Notes under the pieces: generated by a model
What the model saw: only the letters and a program-made list of their open reading frames with translations
The model's database searches: none
What the model was told of the DNA's origin: nothing
Source: Bog-473 sp963755375
Lineage (GTDB): Bacteria; Actinomycetota; Acidimicrobiia; Acidimicrobiales; RAAP-2
Assembly: GCA_963755375.1 (NCBI GenBank)
Contig: CAVWKG010000002.1
Span: 1-64,000, forward strand
DNA length: 64,000 nt
Direction: 5' to 3'
Position numbers and translations under genes: made by a program
Shown: piece after piece, positions 31,527-41,645 of the stretch
Layout: the number at the start of each line of letters is the position of its first letter
Position numbering within the stretch: position 1 is the stretch's first letter

Positions 31527-34500
31527 ATGAGACTGTCGATTGCTCGGGGATCAGCGAGCGGCCAGACCCGGACCAATACGGGGACCCGGGACGACGCCGC
31601 ACTTGACGTCCACGGCGCCGCCTGGCGCAGGATGGCGCTCGCACTGGCGGCCGCCCTCATCCTCGGCTGCGTGGGAATCGTGTTCGGTTCGTCCAAGCCC
31701 GCCGGCGCGGACACACCGATCTTCGCGTCAGGGCAGGTCTTCGCCTCGGTGGGTAACTCCGCCGTCAACGTCTACAGCACGGGCGCGGGCAACCCACTGG
31801 TCACGAGGCTCAACGACGGGCTCCAAGAGCCCTATACAGCCGGGAGCGCATTCGACTCGTCGGGCAACTTCTACGTGACAGACGACTACTCGGGCGACGT
31901 CAGCGAATACGCCCCCGACGGCACGCTCGATGGCGTCTTCGCCAGCGGTCTGCAGAACCCGCTCTCCCTGGCCTTCGACAACCAGGGCAACCTCTACGTC
32001 GGGCAGCAGACCACGCCCTACATCGCAGAGTTCTCCAAGACCGGGCAGCTCATCCAGAACATCGGACCGCTGGCCACCGAGCTCAGTGGCGACGACTGGA
32101 TCGCGCTCGCCCCCGACGAGTGCACGGTCTATTACACCACCGAAGAGACCGACATCTTGCGCTACAACATGTGCACCAACCAGCAGTTACCCAATCTCAA
32201 CGTCCAGCCCTTCGCGTCCTTCGACTCGTCCACGGGGCTGCCGGTGCAGGCCTTCCAGCTCCAGATCCTCCCCGACGGCGACGTCCTCGTGGCGGACTCG
32301 AACGCGGACATCCTCTTGGACCCGAACGGCAACGTGCTCCAGACGTACACCTGCGCCTCCCTGCCGGGCTGCCAGGGCTCGCTGTTCGCCATGAGCCTCG
32401 ACCCCGACGGCAACTCGTTCTGGACCGGAGACTCCACCTCGGGTGATGTCTGGCAGGTCGATATCGCCTCCGGCGACGTGCTCCAGCAGGTCGACACGCA
32501 CTCGGGTGCTCTGTTCGGCCTCTCCGTCGACGACCAGATCGAGGTGGCCGCTCCGGCACCTGCGCCGACCACTGTGCCGTCGACACTGACGGTCCAGCCT
32601 GTCACCGGTAACTTCTCGACGCCGACACCGGTGTCTGCCGTGTTGACCAACCCGAGCACGGGGACGCCGATCGTCAACGAGCCGGTGACCTTCACGTTGA
32701 ACGGCTCCGAAACCTGTACGGCAAACACCGACGCCACCGGGACGGCCACCTGTGACATCACAGCGGGAGAGCCATCGAGCAGCTACACGCTAACCGCGTC
32801 GTTCCCCGGTGACACGACGACCTCGACACCCATCGGCTCGAACAGCTCCACGAGCACCTTCACCGTCACCCCGGACACCAGCGCCCTGACCTACACCGGA
32901 GCGACCTCCGCGGTCAACGGCCAGCCGACGACGCTGTCGGGCACGCTCACCACCGGTACTCCGACGACCGGGACCGCGCTGCCCACCAAGGTCGTGACCT
33001 TCACCATCGGGTCCGGCACGACGGCGCAGTCCTGCAGCGGGACGACGGACACCAACGGGAACGTCAGCTGCACCATCCCCACGGTGAACCAGCCACAGAC
33101 CGCTGTCTCCATCACGTCGAGTTTCACCGGTGACAGCTACGACACCCCGGCCACGGCAACGACGCCGGCGACGGTCACGGAGCCGACGACGCTGACGGTC
33201 AATCCCGCGACGAGTGACTACTCCGACTCCACCACGGTCTCAGGGGTCCTGACCGATTCGGTGACCAACGCACCGGTCTCCGGCGAGCCGGTGACATTCA
33301 AGCTCAACGGGACCGAGACGTGCACCGGTACGACCGACGCCACCGGCACCGCCTCGTGTGCCATCACGCCGGGCGAGCCCGCCGCCACCTACCCGTTGAC
33401 CGGCACCTTCGCAGGCGACTCGACCCTGCCCCTGCAACTGACCGCATCGAGCGGCTCGGCCAACTTCGTCGTCACCCTGGAGGAGACGGCGATCACCTAC
33501 ACCGGGGGGACCGTGGCCCAGAATGGGCAGCCCTTGACCGTCTCGGGTGTGCTGACGACCGACAACGGCACCGGGCTCGGCGGCAAGACCGTGACGTTCA
33601 CGCTGGGCAGCGGGACGGCGGCGCAGACCTGCACCGGCGTGTCGAACTCGACCGGTGCGGCGTCCTGCGTCATCAACGTGACGGGCCAACCGCAGGGCCC
33701 CATCCCGGTGAGTGACACCTTCGGAGGCGACGCCTACTACCAGACGGCGACTGCGACCTCGACGGTCAACCTCCCCGAGGGCACCACGTTGACGGTGACC
33801 CCCGGCAACGGCACCTACAACTCGTCGTCCACGGTTTCGGGCACCCTGATCAACAGCTACACCAACGCCCCGGTGCCGGGCGAGCCGGTGACCCTGACGG
33901 TCAACGGCACCCAGAAGTGCACCGCGACGACGAACGCGAGCGGTGTCGCCTCGTGCGCCATCACACCGAACGAGCAGGGCGGGACCTACACGCTGAGCGG
34001 CATCGTTCAGTGGTGACACGACCACGACTCCGACCCTGCTTCCGAGCACCGGTTCGAGCAGCTACACGGAGAACAAGGCCCCGACCACCGTGACCTACAC
34101 GGGCAGCACCACCATCACGAGCGGGAATTCCCCCGTGCTCTCCGCGACCTTGACGACCAACGGGGCGCCACTGGCGGGCCAGACCGTGACGTTCACCGTC
34201 GGCTCGGGCAGCTCGGCCCAGAAGTGCAGCGGGACGACCAACTCCGCCGGCACTGTGAGCTGCAGCATCTGCACCTTCAACCAGAACGCCAGCCCGCTCC
34301 CCGTGACCGTGAGCTACGGCGGAAACGGGTACTACTCCGGATCGACCACGTCGAAGTCGATCACCGTGACCACGCCGACGTCGCTGTCAGTGAGCGCAGT
34401 CACCGGTGCGACGGGCCAACCCACGACGGTCACGGGCACGCTGACGAACCAGGTCACTGGTCAGGGGATCACCGGGCAGACCGTCACGCTGACGCTCAAC

Positions 34501-35082
34501 GGGACCCAGTCCTGCACGGCCACCACCGGCGCTTACGGCAAGGCCTCGTGCTCCATCACGCCCAACGAGTCCTCGGGCACCTACCCGGTGACCGGCTCGT
34601 TCGCCGGCAACACGACGACAGCGCCCCAGCTGCTCTCGAGCACGGGGCACAACAACTTCGTCGTCACCCCGGCCACCACGAGCGTGACCTACACCGGCGC
34701 CACCACGGCGACGAACGGATCGTCCGTGACCCTGTCGGCCACCCTGACGAGCAACGGCACACCGCTGAGCGGCCAGAGTGTGGTCCTGAACCTGGGCACG
34801 GGGAAGTCGGCCCAGAGCTGCACCGCCACGACGAGCTCGTCGGGCGCAGCCTCGTGCACCATCACGTCCGTGAACCAGGTCGCGGGCTCGGTCTCCGTCA
34901 CCGTCAGCTATGCCGGCAACGGCTACTACCAGTCGGCCAGCACATCGGGCACCGTGAGGATCGCCAACTGCGGCGGCGGTGGCGGCAGCGGCGGGAGCGG
35001 CGGGAGCGGCAGCGGTGGCAACGGCGGGGGGGGTGGCTACAGCGAGCCTCCGCCGGTGGGCGGCGGCCGGGGCTGCGGCTGA
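31527..35082 (+). pseudogene. Secreted beta-propeller/Ig-repeat protein (paralogue 2), frameshifted
   Basis: The frame from ATG 31527 (ribosome binding site ggagggggc) encodes a signal peptide, the same propeller as paralogue 1 and the first five Ig-like repeats, then stops at 34014-34016 after SGIVQW. One extra base (a at 34002, in ggc-a-tcg) explains this: without it the frame continues SFSGDTTTTPTLLPSTGSSS and into the open frame that ends at 35082. The restored product of about 1,184 residues has eight repeats in the same A/B order and a Gly/Ser-rich tail ending in GGGRGCG. Either a sequencing error or a recent knockout. Confidence 0.8.
31690..32551 (+). repeat. 862-bp near-identical repeat, copy 2
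   Basis: Second copy of the propeller-coding repeat described at 27556-28417, in the same orientation. The Ig-repeat region downstream also shows shorter identical patches shared with paralogue 1, such as the NGSETCTANTDATGTATC stretch, but separated by diverged sequence. That patchwork fits gene conversion. Confidence 0.9.
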
Positions 35083-35124
35083 GCAACCGTGCCGGGCTCT
35101 CGTGAGCCGGCCACAGGCACTGAC

Positions 35125-35153
35125 AGAACGGGACCCCCACGGGGTCCCGTTCT
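35125..35153. terminator. Bidirectional intrinsic terminator between convergent genes
   Basis: A perfect 13-bp stem, agaacgggacccc and its complement ggggtcccgttct around a 3-base loop, lies between the Ig-repeat gene stop (35082) and the stop of the membrane protein on the other strand (35164). It can serve both directions. Confidence 0.8.
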
Positions 35154-35163
35154 GCGTTCTGCG

Positions 35164-35667
35164 TCAGGGTTGCGCCACCATGAGCGCGGTCCCGGCCACC
35201 AGCAGGACCAGCGCTGCGACGGCAGCCCGGGACATGGCCGTGGCGTCGCGGTCCACGGACCCTTGGCACGCGGCAGGTGCGGCGTCACCACCCGCCAGTG
35301 CCACCTGCAGCCGCTGCTCGGCCGGCCACAGCACTCCCTCGCCCACGAGGGCGACCGCGGCGAAGATGGCGAGACCGCCCAGCACCCAAGCCTGCCCGAG
35401 CGCATAGGCCCCGTCGCTCATGGCCAGCAGGGAGAACCCGAAGACCGGGATGCCGTAGATGGCACGCCCGGCCCAGTTGACCCCGGGCCGGAAGTAACGC
35501 CGCAGAGGCTCGGGCAGTGGCAGGGGCGACCCGATCAGGCGGCGCAGCCGGGAGGCCGTGGCGGCGGCGGTCGCCGTAGTCACGAGACCCACCACCACAC
35601 AGCCCACATGGAGCAGCAGCACGACGTCGAAGGCCGCTCCGTCCGGCTGGTGATGCATGGCCGACAT
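35164..35667 (-). CDS. Four-helix integral membrane protein of unknown function
   Basis: A 167-residue protein with about four transmembrane helices, at roughly 12-35, 62-82, 85-108 and 145-165. The first contains FDVVLLLHVGCVVVGLVTT, and the loop has RRYFRPGVNWAGRAIYGIPVFG. This arrangement resembles small predicted membrane proteins of the DUF2269-like kind, but I would not assign a family with confidence. ATG 35667 has the ribosome binding site gaggaga; the longer frame to 36117 runs into galT on the other strand. It is transcribed divergently from galT. Confidence 0.75.
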   Translation of the reverse strand: MSAMHHQPDGAAFDVVLLLHVGCVVVGLVTTATAAATASRLRRLIGSPLPLPEPLRRYFRPGVNWAGRAIYGIPVFGFSLLAMSDGAYALGQAWVLGGLAIFAAVALVGEGVLWPAEQRLQVALAGGDAAPAACQGSVDRDATAMSRAAVAALVLLVAGTALMVAQP

Positions 35668-35814
35668 GTTCTCCTCTGTCCGTGGAACCTGGGTGACGGT
35701 TCCGCGACGATGGCGTTTTTGCGGGTAGCGGAACCTGTACCGTAGAGGTGGAGGAAAGAAGATGAGGTTATTTGCGATGTCGGGCGGCCGGGAAGCGCCC
35801 CAGAGAGTGGACCG

Positions 35815-36798
35815 ATGAACCAGTTGCGCCTCGATCCGTTGTCCGGTCGCTGGGTCGTCGTGAGCCCAGGTCGATCCGAGCGGCCGTACTCCTTCGTGAC
35901 CCGCACCGCCTGGACGCCCGAGCCTCTCGACCGCCCCTGCCCGTTCTGCCCGGGGAACGAGGAGGACACGCCGCCCGCCCTGGAGACCTACGGCCCGACC
36001 GGGCGCTGGCTGGTTCGGGTCGTGCCCAACCTCTACCCGGCCTTCGAGGGTGACGAGCCCTTCGTCGTGGCCAACCGTGGCCCGGTCTTCACGCAGGCCT
36101 CCGCCGGCGGCATCCACGAGATCCTCATCTTCTCACCCGAGCACGACGCCACCCTCGGGCAACTCAGCCAGGAACAGGTCGAGCTGGTGATGGCGGCGCT
36201 GCGCGACCGCCTGGAGGAGCACGCCTCACAGCCCAACCTCCGCTACACCCAGGCCATCGTGAATTCCGGCCGCGAGGCCGGGGCATCGCTCGAGCACCCG
36301 CACGGCCAGCTGCTCGGCATGTCGTTCATCCCCCGCGAGCTCGCCGAGGAGCAGGCGCGCTTCGCACGATTCGTCGGCTCCTGCCTTCTCTGCACGACGA
36401 TCGACGCCGAAGAGGATTCAACGGAGCGTGTGATCTACGCCAACGACCGCGTCGTGGTGGTGTGCCCCTTCTGGAGCGCCGTCCCCTACGAAATGCTCGT
36501 CATGCCCCGGGAGCACAACCCGCATCTCCACCGGAGCTCGACCGAGGATCTGGTCGCCGTCGGGGAGGCGATCCGGCGCTCGCTGCAACACCTCGCCGAG
36601 TCGGTCGGGGACGTCGCCTACAACATCGTCTTCCACTCGGCCCCGTACCGGGTGGGCGAGCCCTACCACTGGCACGCGCACATCTGGCCCAAGGCGACCA
36701 CGACCGCCGGCTTCGAGCTCGGCACCGGCGTGGCGATCAACGTGATCTCGCCCGAGGAGGCCGCGGAGACCCTCAGGGTCTCCGCCCTGGCGATCTAG
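35815..36798 (+). CDS. galT: Galactose-1-phosphate uridylyltransferase family protein
   Basis: A 327-residue HIT-superfamily nucleotidyltransferase. The zinc-binding CPFCPGNE motif lies near residue 40. The active-site EHPHGQ (about residue 165) carries the nucleophilic His of the HPHGQ type, and YHWHAHIWPK follows near the C-terminus. It should exchange UMP between UDP-glucose and hexose-1-phosphate. The catabolic partners GalK and GalE are not nearby; instead trehalose genes lie downstream on the other strand, and its stop overlaps theirs by 4 bp. An ADP- or other hexose-1-phosphate substrate is possible. Confidence 0.88.
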   Translation: MNQLRLDPLSGRWVVVSPGRSERPYSFVTRTAWTPEPLDRPCPFCPGNEEDTPPALETYGPTGRWLVRVVPNLYPAFEGDEPFVVANRGPVFTQASAGGIHEILIFSPEHDATLGQLSQEQVELVMAALRDRLEEHASQPNLRYTQAIVNSGREAGASLEHPHGQLLGMSFIPRELAEEQARFARFVGSCLLCTTIDAEEDSTERVIYANDRVVVVCPFWSAVPYEMLVMPREHNPHLHRSSTEDLVAVGEAIRRSLQHLAESVGDVAYNIVFHSAPYRVGEPYHWHAHIWPKATTTAGFELGTGVAINVISPEEAAETLRVSALAI

Positions 36799-38033
36799 GC
36801 CGCGTTCGCCCGCACCGAGCGGGCCAGTTCGAGGAACGACACCAGGCGACGGACCAGGTCCCGGTCGGGGCCGACCAGACCGCTGATACCAGGCGTGCCC
36901 AGGTAGCCCGTCACGAAGGAGCGGCGATTCCTCATCTCCCATGCGTGGCCCAGTTCGGAGAGCCCGAGCCTGCCTGCGGGGTCGCGCTCCGCCGCCGCCA
37001 CGGTGCTGGCGCGATGCATCGACCACAGCAGGTCCGCCACGTCCCCCAGCGGGGTGCGCCGGCTCACCGTGGACTCCGGGGCGAGAACGCCTCCCGGCGC
37101 GCAGTCGCTGACCACCCACCCCTGGTCCGTCCGGGCCGTGCGCCCCAGCTGGAAGTCGCCGTGGGTCCGGATGACCGGGAGCCGCGCGTCGCACTCGTGG
37201 AGCCACTTGACCAGTTCGGTGACGCCCGGTGCCTCCAGCAGCGACGCGTCCGACGCGGCGATCGTCGCCTCGGCCCGGTCGACCCAGTCGACGACCGGCT
37301 CGTGCTGGCGCTCGAAGGCACGATCGAGGGCCAGGTGCATGCGGGCGGTCATGGTGCCGAGCGCCCGGGCTTCGGCGCCGAAGTCGCCGCCCGCGACCTC
37401 GGGCGATCCACCGGAGGCGTAGAAGTCGCGCAGAGAGGTCAGGGCCAGCGCCCAACCCCCGGAGCGGTCGGCCAATGGCTCTTGCACCACCCCGAGGTCG
37501 CTCCCGTCCCAGACCCAGCGCACGAGCGGGGCGGCAACATGGTTGAAACCGGACTCGTCCAGCGCAACCATGAGATCGACGTCGGGCCGCGGTGCCCGGT
37601 CGAGCCATGGGAACACCAGCAGGTCACCCCGATCGCCGCAATCGAGCACGGTGGCGTCGTCGTCGTCCTGCAGCACCGCGACGGACCCGGGTCGGGCCGC
37701 GACGCCGCGCACCGTGGCGAGCAGCAACCCGGCCAGTTGCGCGTCGCGTAGGGCGTCGGTGCAGACGGCCAACCCGTCCTCGTCGTCGAGCAGGCCGAGT
37801 GCCGCCTCTTCCCCGGAACGGAGGAAGTGGGGCTCGTCGGAGACTCCCCGCACTCCCACAACGATGTGCGCGCGCCGCTCCCCGACCCGGGCCACGATGT
37901 CGATCAGGCCCGGCCGGCCCCCCAGGAGCACCTCGGCGCGCTCAACGACGATCTCGCCCGTCGGCGTGATCCGGCGCAGTCCCAGCCACGCCTCTATCAG
38001 CGTGCGTATCGACTGGTCGCGCTCGGCCGTCAC
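36795..38033 (-). CDS. Maltokinase-like phosphotransferase
   Basis: A 412-residue kinase of the Mak/Pep2 (APH-like) family. The N-terminal cap domain opens with RRITPTGEIVVERAEVLL. The catalytic loop reads THGDFQLGRTARTDQGW, close to the HGDFHLGQ of maltokinases. The metal-binding motif that is normally DFEGEP reads SDCAPGG, which keeps the Asp but loses the Glu, so activity may be altered. GTG 38033 overlaps the trehalose synthase stop (GTGA). Together they would convert trehalose via maltose to maltose-1-phosphate, the donor for GlgE-type alpha-glucan synthesis. Confidence 0.8.
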   Translation of the reverse strand: MTAERDQSIRTLIEAWLGLRRITPTGEIVVERAEVLLGGRPGLIDIVARVGERRAHIVVGVRGVSDEPHFLRSGEEAALGLLDDEDGLAVCTDALRDAQLAGLLLATVRGVAARPGSVAVLQDDDDATVLDCGDRGDLLVFPWLDRAPRPDVDLMVALDESGFNHVAAPLVRWVWDGSDLGVVQEPLADRSGGWALALTSLRDFYASGGSPEVAGGDFGAEARALGTMTARMHLALDRAFERQHEPVVDWVDRAEATIAASDASLLEAPGVTELVKWLHECDARLPVIRTHGDFQLGRTARTDQGWVVSDCAPGGVLAPESTVSRRTPLGDVADLLWSMHRASTVAAAERDPAGRLGLSELGHAWEMRNRRSFVTGYLGTPGISGLVGPDRDLVRRLVSFLELARSVRANAA

Positions 38034-39871
38034 TCCGGCGCCTGCCTGTCCTCGAGCACGAGGTCGAACCACAGGAAACCGTAGGGGGGCAGGGTCACGG
38101 CGTAGGGCTCCTCGGTGATGAGGGGGAAGGGCACGCGCCCCAGCACCTCGTAGGGGGTGGAACCGGCCCACTTGGCCAGCGCGAGCTCGGCGGGTTGTGC
38201 GAACCGGCTCAGGTTGTGGACGCACAGCACGGCCTGGTGGCGGTACACGGCCTCGTCGCCCTCGCTTTCGTTGCCGGCCGGGACGGTGCGGGCGAGCACC
38301 GTGGAGCGGCCCCAGTCCAGAGCGCCTCCGGCCGACGGGCTCACCGACGGACCCGTCGAGGTCGAGGAGGTCAAGATGTCCGCCACCTCGCCCGAGCGCA
38401 TGTAGGCGAGGACCGAAGGGTTGGCGCACGGCAGGACCTCCATGGCGCCCACACCCATCACGGGGAGCGCCCGCCGCTCGGTCAGCATGCGCCGCAGCCA
38501 GTGCAGGAATGATCCCTGGTTGCGCAGCTGGGCCTCCGCGTTGAGCGCGCTGAAGCCGTAGACGGGATCCATGAGCGGCGGCAGGTACAGCTGGGCAAAG
38601 TCCGCCTGCGAGAACCCGCCGTTGCGGTCGGGCGACCACTGCATGGGCGTGCGCACGGAGTCCCGGTCGCCGAGGTAGATGTTGTCACCCATCAGCAACT
38701 CATCGCCGTAGTAGATGACCGGGCTGCCGGGCAGCGACAGGATCAGGGCATAGAGCAACTCGGCCGTGCGCCGGTCGTTGTCGATGAGAGGCGCCAGGCG
38801 CCGCCCGATCCCCATGTGGCGCTTCATCCTCGGGTCCTTGGCGTACTCCGACATGAGGTAGTCGCGCTCCTCGTCGCTGACTTGCTCCAGGGTCAGCTCG
38901 TCGTGGTTGCGCAGGAAGATGGCCCACTGGCAGGCGTCATCGATGACCGGGGTCTGCGCAAGGATCTCGGTGATCGGGTAGCGCTGTTCCCGGCGGACGG
39001 CCATGAAGAGGCGCGGCATAAGAGGGAAGTGGAAGCACAGGTGGCACTCGTCGCCGTCGCCGAAGTAGTCGGCCACGTCGCTCGGCCAGCCGTTCGCCTC
39101 GGCGAGGAGGATCCGTCCGGGGTAGTCGGCGTCAATCTGCTTGCGGACGCGCTTGATGAACGAGTGCGTCTCGGGCAGGTGCTCGCCCGATGTGCCATCG
39201 CGCTGGTACAGATAGGGCACGGCGTCGAGCCGGAACCCGTCGAACCCGAGGTCGAGCCAGAAGCGCACGAGGTCGATCATGGTGTCGGCGACTTCGGGGT
39301 TTTCGTAGTTCAGATCCGGCTGATGGTGGTAGAAGCGGTGCCAGTAGTACTGCTGGCGCGTGTCGTCCCACGTCCAGTTCGATCGCTCGACGTCGGTGAA
39401 CACGACCCGGGCGTCCGGCCATTTCTGGTCGTCGTCGTTCCAGACGTACCAATCGGCCTTGGCGTTGTCTCTCGATGACCGCGACTCAATGAACCAGGGA
39501 TGCTCGTCGCTGGTGTGGTTCATCACGAGATCGGCGATGACCCGGATGCCGCGGCGGTGCGCATCCTCCAAGAACGCCACCAGGTCGCTGATACTCCCGT
39601 AGTCGGGGTGGACGTTGAAGAAGTCACTGATGTCGTAGCCGCCGTCGCGCAGGGGGGAGGGATAGAAGGGCAGCATCCAGATGCAGTCGATCCCGAGCCA
39701 CTCCATGTAGTCGAGCTTCTCGCGCAGGCCGCGCAGATCACCGGTGCCGTCGTTGTTGGCGTCGTAATAGCCCCGGATGAGCACCTCGTAGAACACGGCG
39801 TGCTGGAACCAGCGCACCGATGGGTCGAAGGCGCTCTCGCTGGAGCTGACGGGAATGGGTGGTGAACTCAA
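38030..39871 (-). CDS. treS: Trehalose synthase (maltose alpha-D-glucosyltransferase)
   Basis: A 613-residue GH13 enzyme that interconverts maltose and trehalose. Conserved regions are DLVMNHTSDEHPWF, GFRLDAVPYL (nucleophile Asp), LLAEANGWPSDVADYFG (acid/base Glu) and FLRNHDELTLEQV. The first catalytic domain begins WFQHAVFYEVLIRGYYDANNDGTGDL. TTG 39871 is my preferred start because it lies 5 bp from the enoyl-CoA hydratase stop; a longer frame overlaps that gene. No maltokinase domain is fused here; it is the separate next gene. Confidence 0.93.
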   Translation of the reverse strand: MSSPPIPVSSSESAFDPSVRWFQHAVFYEVLIRGYYDANNDGTGDLRGLREKLDYMEWLGIDCIWMLPFYPSPLRDGGYDISDFFNVHPDYGSISDLVAFLEDAHRRGIRVIADLVMNHTSDEHPWFIESRSSRDNAKADWYVWNDDDQKWPDARVVFTDVERSNWTWDDTRQQYYWHRFYHHQPDLNYENPEVADTMIDLVRFWLDLGFDGFRLDAVPYLYQRDGTSGEHLPETHSFIKRVRKQIDADYPGRILLAEANGWPSDVADYFGDGDECHLCFHFPLMPRLFMAVRREQRYPITEILAQTPVIDDACQWAIFLRNHDELTLEQVSDEERDYLMSEYAKDPRMKRHMGIGRRLAPLIDNDRRTAELLYALILSLPGSPVIYYGDELLMGDNIYLGDRDSVRTPMQWSPDRNGGFSQADFAQLYLPPLMDPVYGFSALNAEAQLRNQGSFLHWLRRMLTERRALPVMGVGAMEVLPCANPSVLAYMRSGEVADILTSSTSTGPSVSPSAGGALDWGRSTVLARTVPAGNESEGDEAVYRHQAVLCVHNLSRFAQPAELALAKWAGSTPYEVLGRVPFPLITEEPYAVTLPPYGFLWFDLVLEDRQAPE

Positions 39872-39875
39872 CGCA

Positions 39876-40649
<774 letters not shown>

Positions 40650-40682
40650 GGCCGCACCGTACCGGAACCCGCTCACGACGGC

Positions 40683-41645
40683 TCATCCGGCGAGCAGGCC
40701 GTCGGCGGCCTGATAAGGGTCGAGCTCACCGGCGGCGAGGGCCTTCACCGCCGTCGTGAACTCCTCCCCGGCGACCAGTTCGTCCACCCTGACCTCGGTG
40801 CGGGCGAGGAGCACCCGGCGCAGCTCCTGGGCCAGTCGGTCGGTGCGGCGAACCGCCAGCTGGCCCGAGCTCACCAGGTGGTCGCGGTGACGGGCCACGG
40901 CATGCCAGAGCTCGGCGACGCCCTCGCCGGCCGTCGCCGTCGTGTCGATGATCTCGGGCCGCCATGCCCCCGGACGCGCCAGGTCGAGCATCTGCTCCAG
41001 ATCGCGGCGGGCCTCCCGCACGCCCGGCCGGTCGGCCTTGTTGATCACGAACACGTCCGCAACCTCGAGGAGCCCGGCCTTGCTCGCCTGCATGGAATCA
41101 CCCCAGCCGGGCGTGACCACCACCACGCTGGTATCAGCGGCTGACGCGATCTCGACCTCCATCTGCCCGACCCCGACGGTCTCGACGATGATCATGCCGA
41201 TGCCTGCGGCCCCGAGCAGGCGAACGGCGTCGGGGACGGCGAGCGAGAGGCCTCCGAGATGACCCCGCGTCGCCATCGACCGGATGAACACCGTCGGGTC
41301 GAGCGCGTGCTGGCTCATGCGCACGCGGTCGCCCAGGATGGCACCTCCGCTGAAGGGCGACGACGGGTCGACGGCGATCACCGCCACCTGGGGGATGGCC
41401 GAACCCTCCGGCCAGCCGCCCCGGACCTCGGTGATGAGGCCGTCGGTCAACGTCGACTTCCCGGCACCCGGCGCACCAGTCAGGCCCACGGTGAAGGGGA
41501 CATCGGAACGGTAGGCGAGCCGTGCCACCGCCATGGCCGTCTCACCGCCCCGCTCGACGTAGGAGAGCAGTCGCGCCAGCGCGACGCGGTCGTCCGCCCT
41601 GGCCCGTTCGAGCAGGGTCGCCGGATCGGTCGGCAGCGGGCTCAC
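40683..41645 (-). CDS. meaB: Methylmalonyl-CoA mutase-associated GTPase MeaB
   Basis: A 320-residue P-loop GTPase of the MeaB/ArgK family that loads and protects B12 mutases. Visible motifs are GLTGAPGAGKSTL (G1, about 53-65), IAVDPSSPFSGGAILGDRVRM, the base-specific NKADRPG and ETVGVGQMEVEIA. No mutase gene lies in the window, so its client must be elsewhere. It begins with GTG 41645 overlapping the murA stop by 4 bp, and the enoyl-CoA hydratase follows, so the three are probably cotranscribed. Confidence 0.94.
   Translation of the reverse strand: MSPLPTDPATLLERARADDRVALARLLSYVERGGETAMAVARLAYRSDVPFTVGLTGAPGAGKSTLTDGLITEVRGGWPEGSAIPQVAVIAVDPSSPFSGGAILGDRVRMSQHALDPTVFIRSMATRGHLGGLSLAVPDAVRLLGAAGIGMIIVETVGVGQMEVEIASAADTSVVVVTPGWGDSMQASKAGLLEVADVFVINKADRPGVREARRDLEQMLDLARPGAWRPEIIDTTATAGEGVAELWHAVARHRDHLVSSGQLAVRRTDRLAQELRRVLLARTEVRVDELVAGEEFTTAVKALAAGELDPYQAADGLLAG

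Noticed and set aside
28500..34900. Possible CRISPR or non-coding repeat array
   Set aside because: The repeats are protein-coding Ig-like domains of about 95 codons with degenerate DNA identity, not short direct repeats with unique spacers.
36418..37608. 396-codon minus-strand open frame across galT and the maltokinase gene
   Set aside because: Arg/Gly-rich shadow frame of two well-supported genes.
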